Assembly (NCBI GenBank): GCA_946699065.1
Contig: CAMPDV010000222.1
Coordinates: forward strand, 124,001-188,000
Direction: 5' to 3'
Source: Loxodes magnus
Lineage: Eukaryota > Ciliophora > Karyorelictea > Loxodida > Loxodidae
DNA length: 64,000 bases
Shown: positions 12,914-24,165 of the stretch, in pieces
Layout: each line of letters opens with the position of its first letter
Position numbering within the stretch: the stretch's first letter is position 1
Position numbers and translations under genes: made by a program
The notes under the pieces: generated by a model
Seen by the model: the letters and a program-made list of their open reading frames with translations, nothing else
What the model was told of the DNA's origin: nothing
Database searches by the model: none

Positions 12914-13431
12914 TTTTTTCAATTTTTATTACTGATATTTAAGAAGGTTAAGATAGTTGAAGCTAACATGTACGCTAAAGAAGAAATTTTTCTTATTTAC
13001 TCTCTTACTTTGAAAAGAGATGCAAAATCCCTTTTGAAAAGTTCTATTAAATACAGTTTTATAGGATTTTAGAGATAATCCTAGGAATAGATATAATATT
13101 AATATTAAAATCAAATAATTATAAATGTAAAGAGACCTTAATATAGCTAACTATGAAATGCTAGTATGTTTATTCTATTACTTAATTTTGCTTATGTAAT
13201 AAACTTATAGAAACTTATACTCAAAATTATAAATTTAAAATTATGACTAGAAAATATTATGTTTGATTTAAAATGATTTGTTAAAACTATAATAAACTGA
13301 TGTATAAGAAAATTATATGAGATATAAGATAAATAAAACTGAAATCATATGCTGAAACTTTAAAAAATTAAATTTTTAGTTTTATAATTAAATTTTGATT
13401 TTTAAAAAGTTAGAGAAAAATAAGAATGATA

Positions 13432-13942
13432 TAAATAAATAAATTTGATTATAGAGCGCGTAGCACTCTCATTAGTGCGCAGCTCTTTAAAAAATATGTT
13501 TCATACTGACAAGAATGTTTGTTACTGATAAAATTATCAGATACTGGTAAACCTTGTTCAATACTGGTATAATTATTCAGTACTGATAAAAATGTTCAAT
13601 ACTGATATAATTTTAGAATACTCGTAATCTTTAATACTTGTGGAGGTCCAAGGACATGGCAGGATTGTGTCTCATTGCATCACCAAAGCAGAGGACGACA
13701 TGTTTCAATTATGGATACTTAAATTCCCCACCTCTGATGAAGCTCGCAATATTATTTCTTTTTCATTCCAAAATTAAATCTAAACTAAGCCAGTGCCGAA
13801 GGTCTAAGAATCTTATGTCTCGAGGCCAAACCAAAGCAGAGGAAGACATAAAGTCGATTATGGGTACTTAACTTCCCCAACCTCTGATGAAGATGACCTT
13901 GTTGTTCACCTTCGAACAACTATGGCGGTTTTAAAGAATATT
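13432..13942 (-). repeat. SINE-like repeat family 1, copy 2 (inverted)
   Basis: Reverse complement of the repeat at 11742-12250, nearly identical over about 500 bp, with the 5' end near 13942 and the 3' hairpin at about 13455-13490, followed by an ATTT-type tail on the minus strand. The early hairpin is perfect here (GTTGTTC/GAACAAC), against a G-T wobble in copy 1. The two copies face each other tail to tail around 1.2 kb of broken element sequence. Confidence 0.85.
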
Positions 13943-14059
13943 ATAATAAAAAACATACTTCTATAATATATTAAAAAATTTGGTTTATAACTTTACGATT
14001 TAAAATTTATATAGACAATTTTATATAAAAAATTTTTATTTTATTAATATATATAATAA

Positions 14060-14470
14060 AAGGGATATCGGTTGCAATTAGGAGAATTAGTAGGTAATCT
14101 AGTGTGGCTTATACTGCATTGCAAGTAATCTCGCACAAGACACTACTATGGGGAAGGTTGGATGAGATAAATCTAACTTGCCTGAGGGTTCTCGCTAGTA
14201 GTTTGAACGTTTGACTGACGAATGCTAATAATTTAATTGCTAACTCTTACTTAGATCTTATTCAAGAAAACTGGAGCATTTGGTTCAAGATTCAAGAATA
14301 ATTTTTAATCAGCAGATTTTCAATGTGAAGAAGCTGATGTGACTCATTGGACAGCTTGAATGACAATAAGAAATATGAGAAATCTTTTTAAATATTAGAT
14401 ATTAATAATAAAAGAGTTGCGCACCTATGTGGGGCACCATGCTCTTAAGGTATATTTATTATTTTTTTAA
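14060..14470 (+). repeat. SINE-like repeat family 2, copy 1
   Basis: About 410 bp, GC-richer than its flanks, matching in reverse complement the repeat at 21363-21772 (shared blocks such as CCTGAGGGTTCTC and GAACGTTTGACTGACG). The body is unrelated to family 1, but it ends in the same type of hairpin (14411-14446, AAGAGTTGCGCACC ... CATGCTCTT) and an AT-rich tail. Non-coding. Confidence 0.8.
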
Positions 14471-14574
14471 TTATTTTTTCAATTCTTAAACTAAAAATTA
14501 TCCTCTTTTACATTTTTTATATTCAAAGCTATTTCAATTAAAAACTTTTAAATCATATTAGAAAAGGTATAAAA

Positions 14575-15400
14575 ATGTTTAACCAAAGTGAGAAAAAAAG
14601 GCAGAAGGTCTCAAGAAGTGCTTTTATGCAGCTCCATAGATAAAGGAGAGAAAAACAGAGATTTCTAATTTTTCTTCTATCATGTCATCTTTAATAGCAT
14701 AATAATTTTCTCAATCTATTACCCTCAAATATAGAAAAATAAAGATAATCTTAAATTGAATAAGAAATTAAATCAACAGAAACTGATCAAAACAAGCGAT
14801 ATAATATTACTTTTTATTTCATAAACTACTAGCAAACAACTTTATGAAAAGCAATAATTTAAGATATATTAAAAATAGAAAAATGATAAATAGCTAATAA
14901 TAGAGTAACTTATTAAATCTATACGTAGACTATGAGAAGAAGGTAAATAACTAAAGTAAGAAAATAAAAAATTGCTAGAAAAAGTTTAAGCACAGAAAAT
15001 GATTAATCAAACAAGAAATCGAAGTTAAACATCTTAGAGAAAAAAGAATAGAATCTTAAATCTAAGAACCTAAAATGGAAGCAGAAAACTACATAAAAAT
15101 AGAGATAAATAATATTAGAAAGATTGTAAAGAGATGCTATCTGTACTAATCAAGACTTCATAAATCAAAGAGATGCAAGTTATATAAAAACAAGGTGAAG
15201 AGAAACAGCGAAGAAGACTGAAATTAGATGACAAGATTAAATGAAAGCAAGAACAGATGAACTTATAGGAGGAGAATTTTTTAAGCGAGTGTCAGAACTC
15301 AAAAATACAGAATATCCCGAAAATTTCTATTGAGCCACTAGAAACTAGCTCTGGTTGGCAGTACTGAAGGTTTAAATTTCTGGATATAAAAATCTTTAAT
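14575..15400 (+). pseudogene. Decayed Gag-like CCHC copy
   Basis: A coiled-coil-like region (for example IKNRKMINSQQQSNLLNLY and KQEIEVKHLREKRIESQIQE) is followed at 15135-15176 by a zinc-knuckle pattern in which the second Cys is Tyr: C-YL-Y-QSRL-H-KSKR-C. Exactly 28 residues after the last Cys lies TYRRR, at the same distance as IYRRK in the better preserved copy at 29.4 kb. This fixed spacing shows common descent. Loss of a ligand and the lack of a clean start point to a pseudogene. It lies just downstream of the family 2 repeat. Confidence 0.5.
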
Positions 15401-15419
15401 TTAGTAATATATATAAAGG

Positions 15420-16280
15420 TATAAAGCATATTTATTTATTAATAGAAAGTTATAAAAATTAAAATATTTAGAATATTGAAATATATAGCTTTATAAAATA
15501 TTTAAACATTTTAAATTAGTTAAGTATAGCTATCATTATATATTTGATTTACTTTTTGATATCATTTTTAATTTTATAATAAAACATATTAACTTTCTAC
15601 AATAAAAATTTTTGCATTTATATTAATTATAATTTTATGGATAAACAAATATTTTAATTTCTTAATAAAATTAAAGTAACTATAGTGTATATCTTAATTT
15701 TAGAATATTTATGAACTGAAATAAAGGAATAAGCATATACTTTTTTACAACATTTATAAAAACACAGAGCGGCTTTACAATGCTAAATAAAGGACTAATA
15801 TTTACTATTTATTAATGTAATAAAATTATAATAACACTGCTAATTTTTTAAAGCGCTCCTATATACATAATACTTAGATAGTAATTGATTTATACTTTAG
15901 AACTATAAAGAATATTTTTATAATTATATATTTTATTTATTCCCACTATAGCTATTATGTAGGTATTACCACTTAAAATTGCTAATTATTTTTAAAGATT
16001 TTCTGAGTAATTCTAAAGCTTATAAAAAAGATTATAATGTATTTTAGAATTTATATTTGTAGTGTTAAAAATAAACTGATAGAAGCTGTATATTTATTTA
16101 GTTAAATATAGGCGAAATTCTAAGAAATTAAATCTATAGCTAATAAAAATATAAAGTTAGAATAATTTAAACCAACTAGCTTAAGTTAAATAATTAAAGG
16201 CTTTAGTGACAAACTAACTAACTAAATTAAATATTTTTATTTATTTTAGGTTCATATAGTTTAAATTAATAGTTATAAGC
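15420..16280. other. AT-rich interval, no gene recognised
   Basis: Very AT-rich sequence without convincing coding composition, RNA gene or repeat of the families described here. Confidence 0.4.
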
Positions 16281-16289
16281 TATATTAAG

Positions 16290-16868
16290 ATGATCTACTA
16301 GCAATATTTCAAAATATATGAAACTATTGAAAAGGATTTAAAAGAGTTATATGACTTTACTTATAATTTGATAAAGAAAAGAATTAAATCCTAATGGATT
16401 AGATTGAATAATTATTAAGATTGGTTCGATAATAAAGTTTAAGCATATGAAAATTAATAAAATATTTTATCTTTATTCAGATACTTAACTAACTTCCATC
16501 GTTTTAAGCCTTTAAAAATGAAAGATAGATTAGAGATATTTATCCTATCTAACTAGAATAAAGGATTAGAACATCTGAAAATTATTAAATGAATGCTTTT
16601 TACCATTTATGTCATATTTTATCTTTTAATTCTGTATGGATTTCTTTATAACTTTAATAAGCTATTCTAATCAATTAATTAAAATAGCTTAAACAAGAGT
16701 TATGAGTTAGATTATAAATTTAACTTTAAATAATAGAAAAGCAATAAGACGTTACACCAAAGTAAAGGAGCAATACTTATTAATGATTTAGGTGGTTTAT
16801 AAAAGTTAATTAGTATGAAATTTCTTAACTATAGCAAAAGGAGTTTTTAGAATTCTAGGTATAAATGA
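16290..16868 (+). CDS. Small single-pass membrane protein, unknown
   Basis: ATG to TGA, 192 residues with Gln at TAA/TAG and one internal TGA as Trp just before a membrane helix (MLFTIYVIFYLLILYGFLY). The N-terminal half is charged (YETIEKDLKELYDFTYN, MKDRLEIFIL) with more Glu/Asp than background; the tail contains AILINDLGGLQK. No family recognised. It points toward the 3' end of the two-TM gene on the other strand, about 680 bp away. Confidence 0.45.
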
Positions 16869-17551
16869 AGTCACATTTTAAGCAGATAGCTATTTAATAA
16901 ACAAAATTGAAAAATAAAGTTTAGAAATAATCAAAAATATAATAATATCCTACAAATTCTTTCATATAATCTAAATTTAATTATTCCTTTGCTTAACATG
17001 ATAAAAAGCAGAATTTTAGATAGCATTTAAAATTTTTAAGAAGCTTCTTTTGAAGGAAAATAAAAAAATGAAATAATCTTAATCTGTTTTTAATAATAGA
17101 CCATTTTTTGAAAAATTTTTCTGACTCAAGGATTTTTAGTAGTGATAAATATGCATAATGAGACTTATTTGAAAGAATAAGCATATTAAGAGTAATCTTA
17201 AGAATTTTTGAAGCAAATATGTAAATTAAATGAGTTATATATGAAATTATAAAGATTTATGGTATGCAGAGATAATTTTTAGCACTACTTAGTTAAATTT
17301 AAATTTATAATTATTTCATATCCCATTTATTAAAATAGTTTGAACTTCGAGAATAGATAGTAAGATAGAAGACGAGAAGAAACAAGGTGAGAAAGTTTTA
17401 TGACACTTATAAAATTAAATATGAAGCATTTGCTTTAAATAAGAATCTATATACATTAACTTTTTATTTAAGAAAATTAACTAATTAAAACAGATTGAAG
17501 TTATTAAGCATACTTTCTTTCAAATATAAATTAATAATAACCTTTAACTGT

Positions 17552-19750
17552 TTATTCATCTTCTTCCATTTCTAAAAACTTAAAGATTTTTTTATCTATC
17601 ATATTAAATAACCTTTTGTCAATGGTTTCTTCTGTCTTATTATTTAGAACTTGACTGCATAACTTAATAACCTTGTCTATGTCTCTATGAATAGTAATAT
17701 TTTCAAGTTTTGAATTTTTTTTAAGTTTAAAGGAAGGACCCAACGTGAAGCTTATTTAATCAAATGTTTTTTCTTCATCTGCTTTAATTCTTGGTTTAGA
17801 AATATAATTAAAAACAGACAATTAATCTTCATTGAAAATAATAGTTTTCAATTTTTCGATTTCTATTAATTTATTAAGTATAAAATTAGCTTCAAAATGC
17901 TCATTAATTGCTTGGTCAGCCTTTTCCAAAAGCTAAAATTTCTTCTGGTTTATATTTTTTAGCTAGCACTTACCACAGCGATTTCTGAAAAGGTTAGTGA
18001 ATTTATAAAAGTAATATTTGAAAAAATTTATTTTCAAATGATCTTCATTTTTTAGTTTAGCTTTCAAATATTAGTTCTTTTATTGAAATGACATGTGGAG
18101 ATTTATGCCTCTAGATCTTTTTATAGTTTAAGAATCTACAGTCTGGTCGCTTATTTTAATACTAGGCTATTTGCTATTTTCTTCATTATTCTAACTATTG
18201 CTTTCCCTCCAAGTTTTTAAAAGCTAGTTGTTTTCCAATTAAGAAAGAGCTCTTTAATCTGGAAAATCGGAATTTTCAGCTTAAAAATTTCTTAGAGAAT
18301 TTTAATGAATTTCGTCTTCATTTAACGTTCTTTCAATTTGGCTTTCTAAAATATTAACTGTTTACGTTTTCTCATCTTATTTAATCTTAAATTTTAATTA
18401 ATCATTTTAACTCTCTTTATTTCTTAGGTAATTATTTATAAAATCTTTAATTCCAATTTCTTAATCATCATATCTTTTATTTTCTTTTAGAGTCTAAGTT
18501 TATTACTCTTAATCTAAAGGCATTATTGAAGCAACTTTATTTTTTAGTTTTTTTCGTTCTTTTTTTCATTCTAAACTATCCTATCGCTATTAATCTTCTT
18601 TCATTATTGTTTGATCTTCATTGAATGATCCCTACATAATTTTTAGGATTTAGTTATTTTTTATAATCTTAGAAGTACTTTATTACTAATTTTGCTCTTC
18701 TTATAGTTGATCAATATCAAAAATATCATTGATAAAACTGTACGTAAAAGCGTATTTAGAATAAACTCCAACTAGAATATTGCATACTATTATTATTATG
18801 TTAAGCACGCCGCCTATTTGAGAAACTACTTCTTAAACTTTTTTATAATGTCTCTTATATTGGAGAATAGAGTCAGCTGAAATAATATTAATCGTTAGAA
18901 CACTAGAGTTCTATAGATTTTAATTATTTATTATTTCTACTTAATCTTTTTCTGCTTAAACATCTCTTTTCCTTTATAAATTTTACAATAAAAATCCATC
19001 ATCTGTTTCTATCTCAACAGGCTTTAGTAAAAGATTAGTATATTTGTAGGAGTATAAATCAATAGTCCAGTAAAATGTGTTGAGCATGCTTTTAAACGGA
19101 TTATTATAGTTTGAAATATCTATTATTTTATCTGTGAAGTAAACGTTGAAAAATAATAGATTGGATACTAACTTCTCTATTTAATCAATAGGAGCACATT
19201 ATATATCTGAGTCTGATTAATTCTAGCACATTTTTACATTTATATACAACCCACTCATTTTTTATTCTGTCCAATAACCTCCAAACTCGAAGACTTTCAA
19301 ATCAAGGCATTATGAGATATTAAAACCAGGAAAAGGAGCATAGAACTAATTTTCAAAGCCTTAGAAAAAACTAGCATTACATTGTGTAGTAGGAATTGGA
19401 ATATATTCAATGCCTTAAGAATTCATTATTGTTTATCCCACTTCAAAGGAAAAATAAGAAGGAGGAACTTCTACAAAACCTTTTGTATTTGAAAAAACGA
19501 AAGAAAAACTGTAGTTGTTGTTTCCAATATACTACCAAGGACGATTTTCTTATTTAATGCTTTAAGTAATGACATTAGGATTAGTTCTAAACATCATGTC
19601 TGATCCCATGCTTATAAAAGCCATTATAAAAAGTACAAAAGTGCAGATGGACAAAAAAGCACCAACGAAAGTGTGAAATCCTTTTGATCCTTTGTATGAT
19701 AAGCTAATTCGAGTAGGGTAAATATCAATATAACTTATAAAAGTTTACAT
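17552..19750 (-). CDS. Two-TM protein with large loop and Gln/Glu-rich cytoplasmic tail
   Basis: One uninterrupted frame from ATG (19750) encodes at least 732 residues. Near the N-terminus, SYKGSKGFHTFVG leads into a membrane helix (AFLSICTFVLFIMAFISM). A loop of about 270 residues with scattered Cys follows, then a second helix preceded by QIGG (GGVLNIIIIVCNILVG), the KYAFTYSFINDIFDI segment, and a long charged, Gln-rich C-terminal region. This layout resembles a large ciliate family of uncharacterised two-TM proteins. I know no function. Coding quality drops at a TAA at 17554-17552; the first in-frame TGA is only at 17128-17126. So either the protein is 142 residues longer, a small intron near the 3' end is missed, or TAA can act as stop here. 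Confidence 0.75.
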
Positions 19751-19759
19751 TTTTATTTA

Positions 19760-21100
19760 AATTTTAAATAAATAAATAAATAAATTTGTTATTGCTTGGT
19801 GCTTTTATTACATCTACTTACAAGCTAATTTTATGATTCAAACTTATTTCTTATATTTATTTTTATCTATAGCTTTAAAAAAATTTAAATTGTATAAAGT
19901 TGGCATTTCACTTGTATGAACTATGCTAGCTATAAAAATCACTTTATACTCTTAAATTATTTCTATTATTATTATTTTTGTTATATTTATTATCCTTAAT
20001 ACCTTTTTTTCTTTAGATTTTATTTTTTATTCTTTTCAAACTAATTTTAAATTTTTTTAAATAAATTCATAAGGAATAAAGAAATGACTAAACTTATCTC
20101 AGGATATTATCAAGGTTAGCTCGAAACTCACAAAACATCAAAATCAATAATCTCAAAAAATTTATTAGGATTAAATTTATTTATCAATTTATAATACAAA
20201 GAGTAAATTTCTTGGACATAAGGGAAATATTTACCTTCTCTTAAATAAGAGTTCATTAAATAAATATAAATCATTATCTTATGAATGAAATGCAAATTTC
20301 TTAACTTTAAAATAAATTTTTAAATCAAAATAAAATTAAAATTAGAAGAATCATTTATCTTTTTTCTTTATTATAATTGCTTGACTTATATTCACTTTTA
20401 GTTTTAAACTAAATTATATAAAAATTATAAGAAAAATAATTTGCATCGTTAGATCCTACTTTTTAGTAGCAATAAACTTAAATTATTTCACTTTAAAACT
20501 AAATTATTTTATTTTAAAATGTATTATTAATAAGCTTCAATTTTTCTTTAACAATATTTTTGTTTTATATTAACTTTTCTTATATAGAATAACTTACTAA
20601 ATATTTGAAAGAACTTTTAATATATACTAATTTATTATTTCATAGTACAACTGAATTTTAATTTATCCTTATGTAAGTGACGCAATAACAATACTTATCT
20701 AGGAAACAATTTTTTTAATATATAAATTTAATTATCAACTTACTATTAGTTTAAATCAAGGATAAAAAAATAAATTTTATTTCTGCTTTAGCAGTATTAA
20801 GTATAACCAAAAACTAGTGATTTTTAAACTATTTTTCCTATTAAATATATCAATTTTGATAAAATTAGATGTATGAAAATCTAGAAGTTTAATATTTTCT
20901 TGCTAAAAATTGTATAGTGTAAACATATTAAAACTTAATATTGTATGCTATATCTATATTTTAATAAATTAATAAACTATTTTTTGTCAAAGAAAGCTTT
21001 TTCTAGCTCTTAGAGAAATCTATATAATAATGTAGATCACTTTTTATTTTTCTTAGTGCTTTACCTTTGCAAATAATTTTGGATTTTAGGATGTTATATA
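19760..21100. other. AT-rich interval, no gene recognised
   Basis: About 1.3 kb upstream of the two-TM gene (minus strand), containing its presumed promoter. No gene-like composition, RNA gene or repeat recognised. Confidence 0.4.
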
Positions 21101-21117
21101 TTATATAATTTGAAAAA

Positions 21118-21250
21118 TGCAGATTCCCAAGCTTTAGTAGACGAAGCTTCCGCTGTAACTGAGATTATTAATCAATGGATGAACTTATAATCGACTAATT
21201 TCTGCTTTGGCTTATTCACGAGACCTAGAACGGAAAGATTTTCTGAAGCC
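21118..21250 (+). repeat. Diverged fragment related to repeat family 1
   Basis: A GC-richer patch with ataatcgacta, tctgctttggc and cgagacctaga in the same order as blocks of the first module of family 1. Similarity is partial and the 3' hairpin is absent, so this is at best an old, truncated copy. Confidence 0.3.
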
Positions 21251-21362
21251 AAAATGAAATATTTTTAATTATCTAACTTTAGAAGATTAATTACTATAAA
21301 TATCCAAAATTATGTCAAAATTACGATACTCTCTTAAATCTAATTGTGCTAAAACATTCATA

Positions 21363-21772
21363 AATAAATATTATTATAAAGCGTGTAGCATCTCGTTGGT
21401 GCGCAGCTCTTTCAATAATATTTAATATTAAGAAAAATGCTATCATACTTTTTTTGTCATTCTTACTATCCAATGAGTCACGCCGGCTTCTCCACCCTGA
21501 AAATCTGCTTTTTTAAAATTATTCTTAAATCTTGAATCAAATGCTTCAGTCTTCTTGAATAAGATCCAAATAAGAATTAGTAATTAAGTTATTCGCAGCC
21601 CGTCAGTCAAACGTTCATACTGACAGTGAGAACCCTCAGGTAAGTTAGGCTTGTCTCTTATGAGTTTGTCCAACCTTCTCCGTGGTGTCGTCTAGCGCGA
21701 GATTACTCGTAATGCATTATTCACTGTACCAGATTGCCTACTATTCTCCTGACCGCGGCATACATCCATTTT
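21363..21772 (-). repeat. SINE-like repeat family 2, copy 2
   Basis: Reverse complement of the 14060-14470 repeat. The hairpin lies at 21378-21412 (AAGCGTGTAGCATC ... GTGCGCAGCTCTT) with an ATTT-type tail beyond it on the minus strand; the 5' end is near 21772. Several substitutions against copy 1 are spread over the length. Confidence 0.8.
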
Positions 21773-21784
21773 ATTATTTATATA

Positions 21785-22258
21785 AATAAATAAATAAATA
21801 AATTTGATTATAGAGCGCGTAGCACTCTCGTTGGTGTGGAGCTCTTAAAAAAAAATGTTTCATACTGACAAGAATGTTTGTTACTGATAAAATTATCAGA
21901 TACTGGTAGACCTTGTTCAATACTGGTATAATTTTAGAATACTCGTAATCTTTTCTACTTGCTGGAGGTCCAAGGACATGGCAGGATTGTGTCTCATTGC
22001 ATCACCAAAGCAGAGGACGACATGTGTCAATTATGGGTACTTAAATTCCCCACCTCTGATGAAGCTCGCAATATTATTTCTTTTTCGTTCCAGTATTAAA
22101 TCTAAACTAAGCCAGTGCCTAAGGTCTAAGAATCTTATGTCTTGAGGCCAAACCAAAGCAGAGGAAGACATAAAGTCGATTATGGGTATTTAACTTCGTC
22201 AACCTCTGATGAAGATGACCTTGTTGTTCACCTTCGAACAACTATGGCGGTTTTAAAA
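21785..22258 (-). repeat. SINE-like repeat family 1, copy 3
   Basis: Matches the inverted copy at 13432-13942 with one internal loss in the CAGTA-type repeat run (the atcagtactgaataatt unit is missing). Hairpin at 21811-21846, ATTT tail toward 21785, 5' end near 22258. It sits directly beside the family 2 copy, as copy 2 nearly does at 13.4-14.5 kb, so the two families recur side by side. Confidence 0.85.
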
Positions 22259-22269
22259 AAATAATATAT

Positions 22270-24160
22270 AATAAAATGATTCATAAATCATAGTAATCTA
22301 AGTCCAAGTTTTATGAGTTTCTTTCTATCACAGTTAAAATTATTATTTAATCAGCTTATTTAAAATTAGTTCTAAAATCTATGAAAGATGATTTACCTTT
22401 ATTTTCGTGATAAAGACGAAAAAATATTATTAATTTATGCTATTTTTAGTTGTTTATTCATTATATTTATAGCTTCTTGCTTTTTTCAAATAAAATCTAT
22501 TACTCATGCTAGATTTATCTAATTTCTTTTGTAACTCTTAGAAAACTATTTATATGAGAAACTATTATAGTTGTTAATTTTTACTTAGTGAAATAAATTT
22601 ATTTTTTCCTTTATAATCCAAACTAACTTTAATCTTGCATCTCCAGAATTATATAAATTTTTATAATTTGCTTTGCTTCCTTAATTAAACTATAAATAGA
22701 TTTACCTATCTTATCAGAATCTTTTATATAGTAGACTAAATATCTTAAACTTTATACTCACTTATAAATTTGGATGATTCTTAAAGACATAAATAGTAAC
22801 CATTCTGCTTATAGATATTTCTGATTCAATGTCTATATAAACTATCTTTTTTGTTTTTATCTCATAAATTGTATTCTTTTGATAGGCTAAATTTTCTCTG
22901 TCATATTAACAATAAACAGAAGAATTTTAGATTATTACCAGACGAATACATTGACAGTTTATGAATTTCCATTCTTTATCATATATAAATAATATTTATT
23001 TTAACTTTAATAGTTAAACTTAATAAACTCCTTCAGTTAGTATTACTACTAAAATTGTATTGTTTAAAAAGAATTAGAAATGTATAAGTCCCTTTACTAA
23101 GAAAAATCATTTTTTAGGAAGAATCTTTTAGCAATAAGGAATTAAAAGTAATTATTAGTTCAATTTTTTTATAAAATTATTGCCTCATGAAAGCATCTAA
23201 TTTTCAAAGTAAAGGAAGAATAAATAAGGAAAAATGATAATTAGTCTTATATAAGATTAATAATCAAGTAATTGAGAAATAAAATCATGCAACTAACTAA
23301 ATATATAGGAGTATCTATACAGTAATAATCCACTAAAGCCTTAGGAAATTTAGCTTTTTTTATTAATTTAAGAATTTTTTAGTTAAAAGAATAAATCATA
23401 TAATAATGTAATTTGGCTGAAAATGGGAGTGAAAATTATCATGAGAAGGCAGTTAAGGAAATAATAAGGGATTAGATGATGAGATTAATTACTAATGTGG
23501 TAGAAATATAACTCTTCTTTGATTTATCATACTAAATTAAAGTTAAATAATATATAGAAATATTTAAAATACTCTTAGATTTATATATAAGTAATTCATT
23601 CTCTAAATCTAATCTTAACTTACTCAATTAATTTAATATTCATGGTTTTTAAGCTATTCTTGCTAATATTCATTAGGTTCAAATTTAAATTTGTGTTTGC
23701 TATACTTTATTCTATTAATAAGTATAGCTTTTTAAAACTTAAAAGAAAGTTAAGCATTAAAACTAAGGTATTTATTTAAAAATACCTAGCAACTAATATT
23801 TATACTTTTAGTTTAATTCCTAGTTGTATTATCTTAAATCAAGAGATTTAATGATTTTATATATTTAAATTAATAGCAATAGAGTATAAGTATAGGACTA
23901 GAGGAAAACTAAAGCGTTTAGTTATTTAAATTATATTTATAATATTTAAATTATGTTTAATAGATGCAAAATCTTAGAAAATATGAGCTATATCAAATAA
24001 AAAGTGGCTAAATGCAATCATAATTCAACTATTATTTAGGTGAATATCTTCATATAAATAAGCTTAGCATTATAAAAGGGATTAGAAGTTGATAACAAAT
24101 ATATGAAGCAACATGCTACTTAAAAATAAAGATATGTTAATAAATCTTATCAATTTAATA
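22270..24160. other. AT-rich interval, no gene recognised
   Basis: About 1.9 kb without a convincing gene, RNA or repeat. Confidence 0.35.
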
Positions 24161-24165
24161 TTTCA

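Noticed and set aside
13638-13871. 77-aa standard ORF inside repeat family 1
   Set aside because: It lies in a non-coding repeat. The frame is not kept in the other copies, and the conserved features are RNA-like stems.
11742-13942. DNA transposon with 500-bp terminal inverted repeats
   Set aside because: A third copy of the repeat stands alone at 21.8 kb, and each copy has a hairpin plus ATTT tail at one end only, so independent retroposed repeats are more likely. Not fully excluded.
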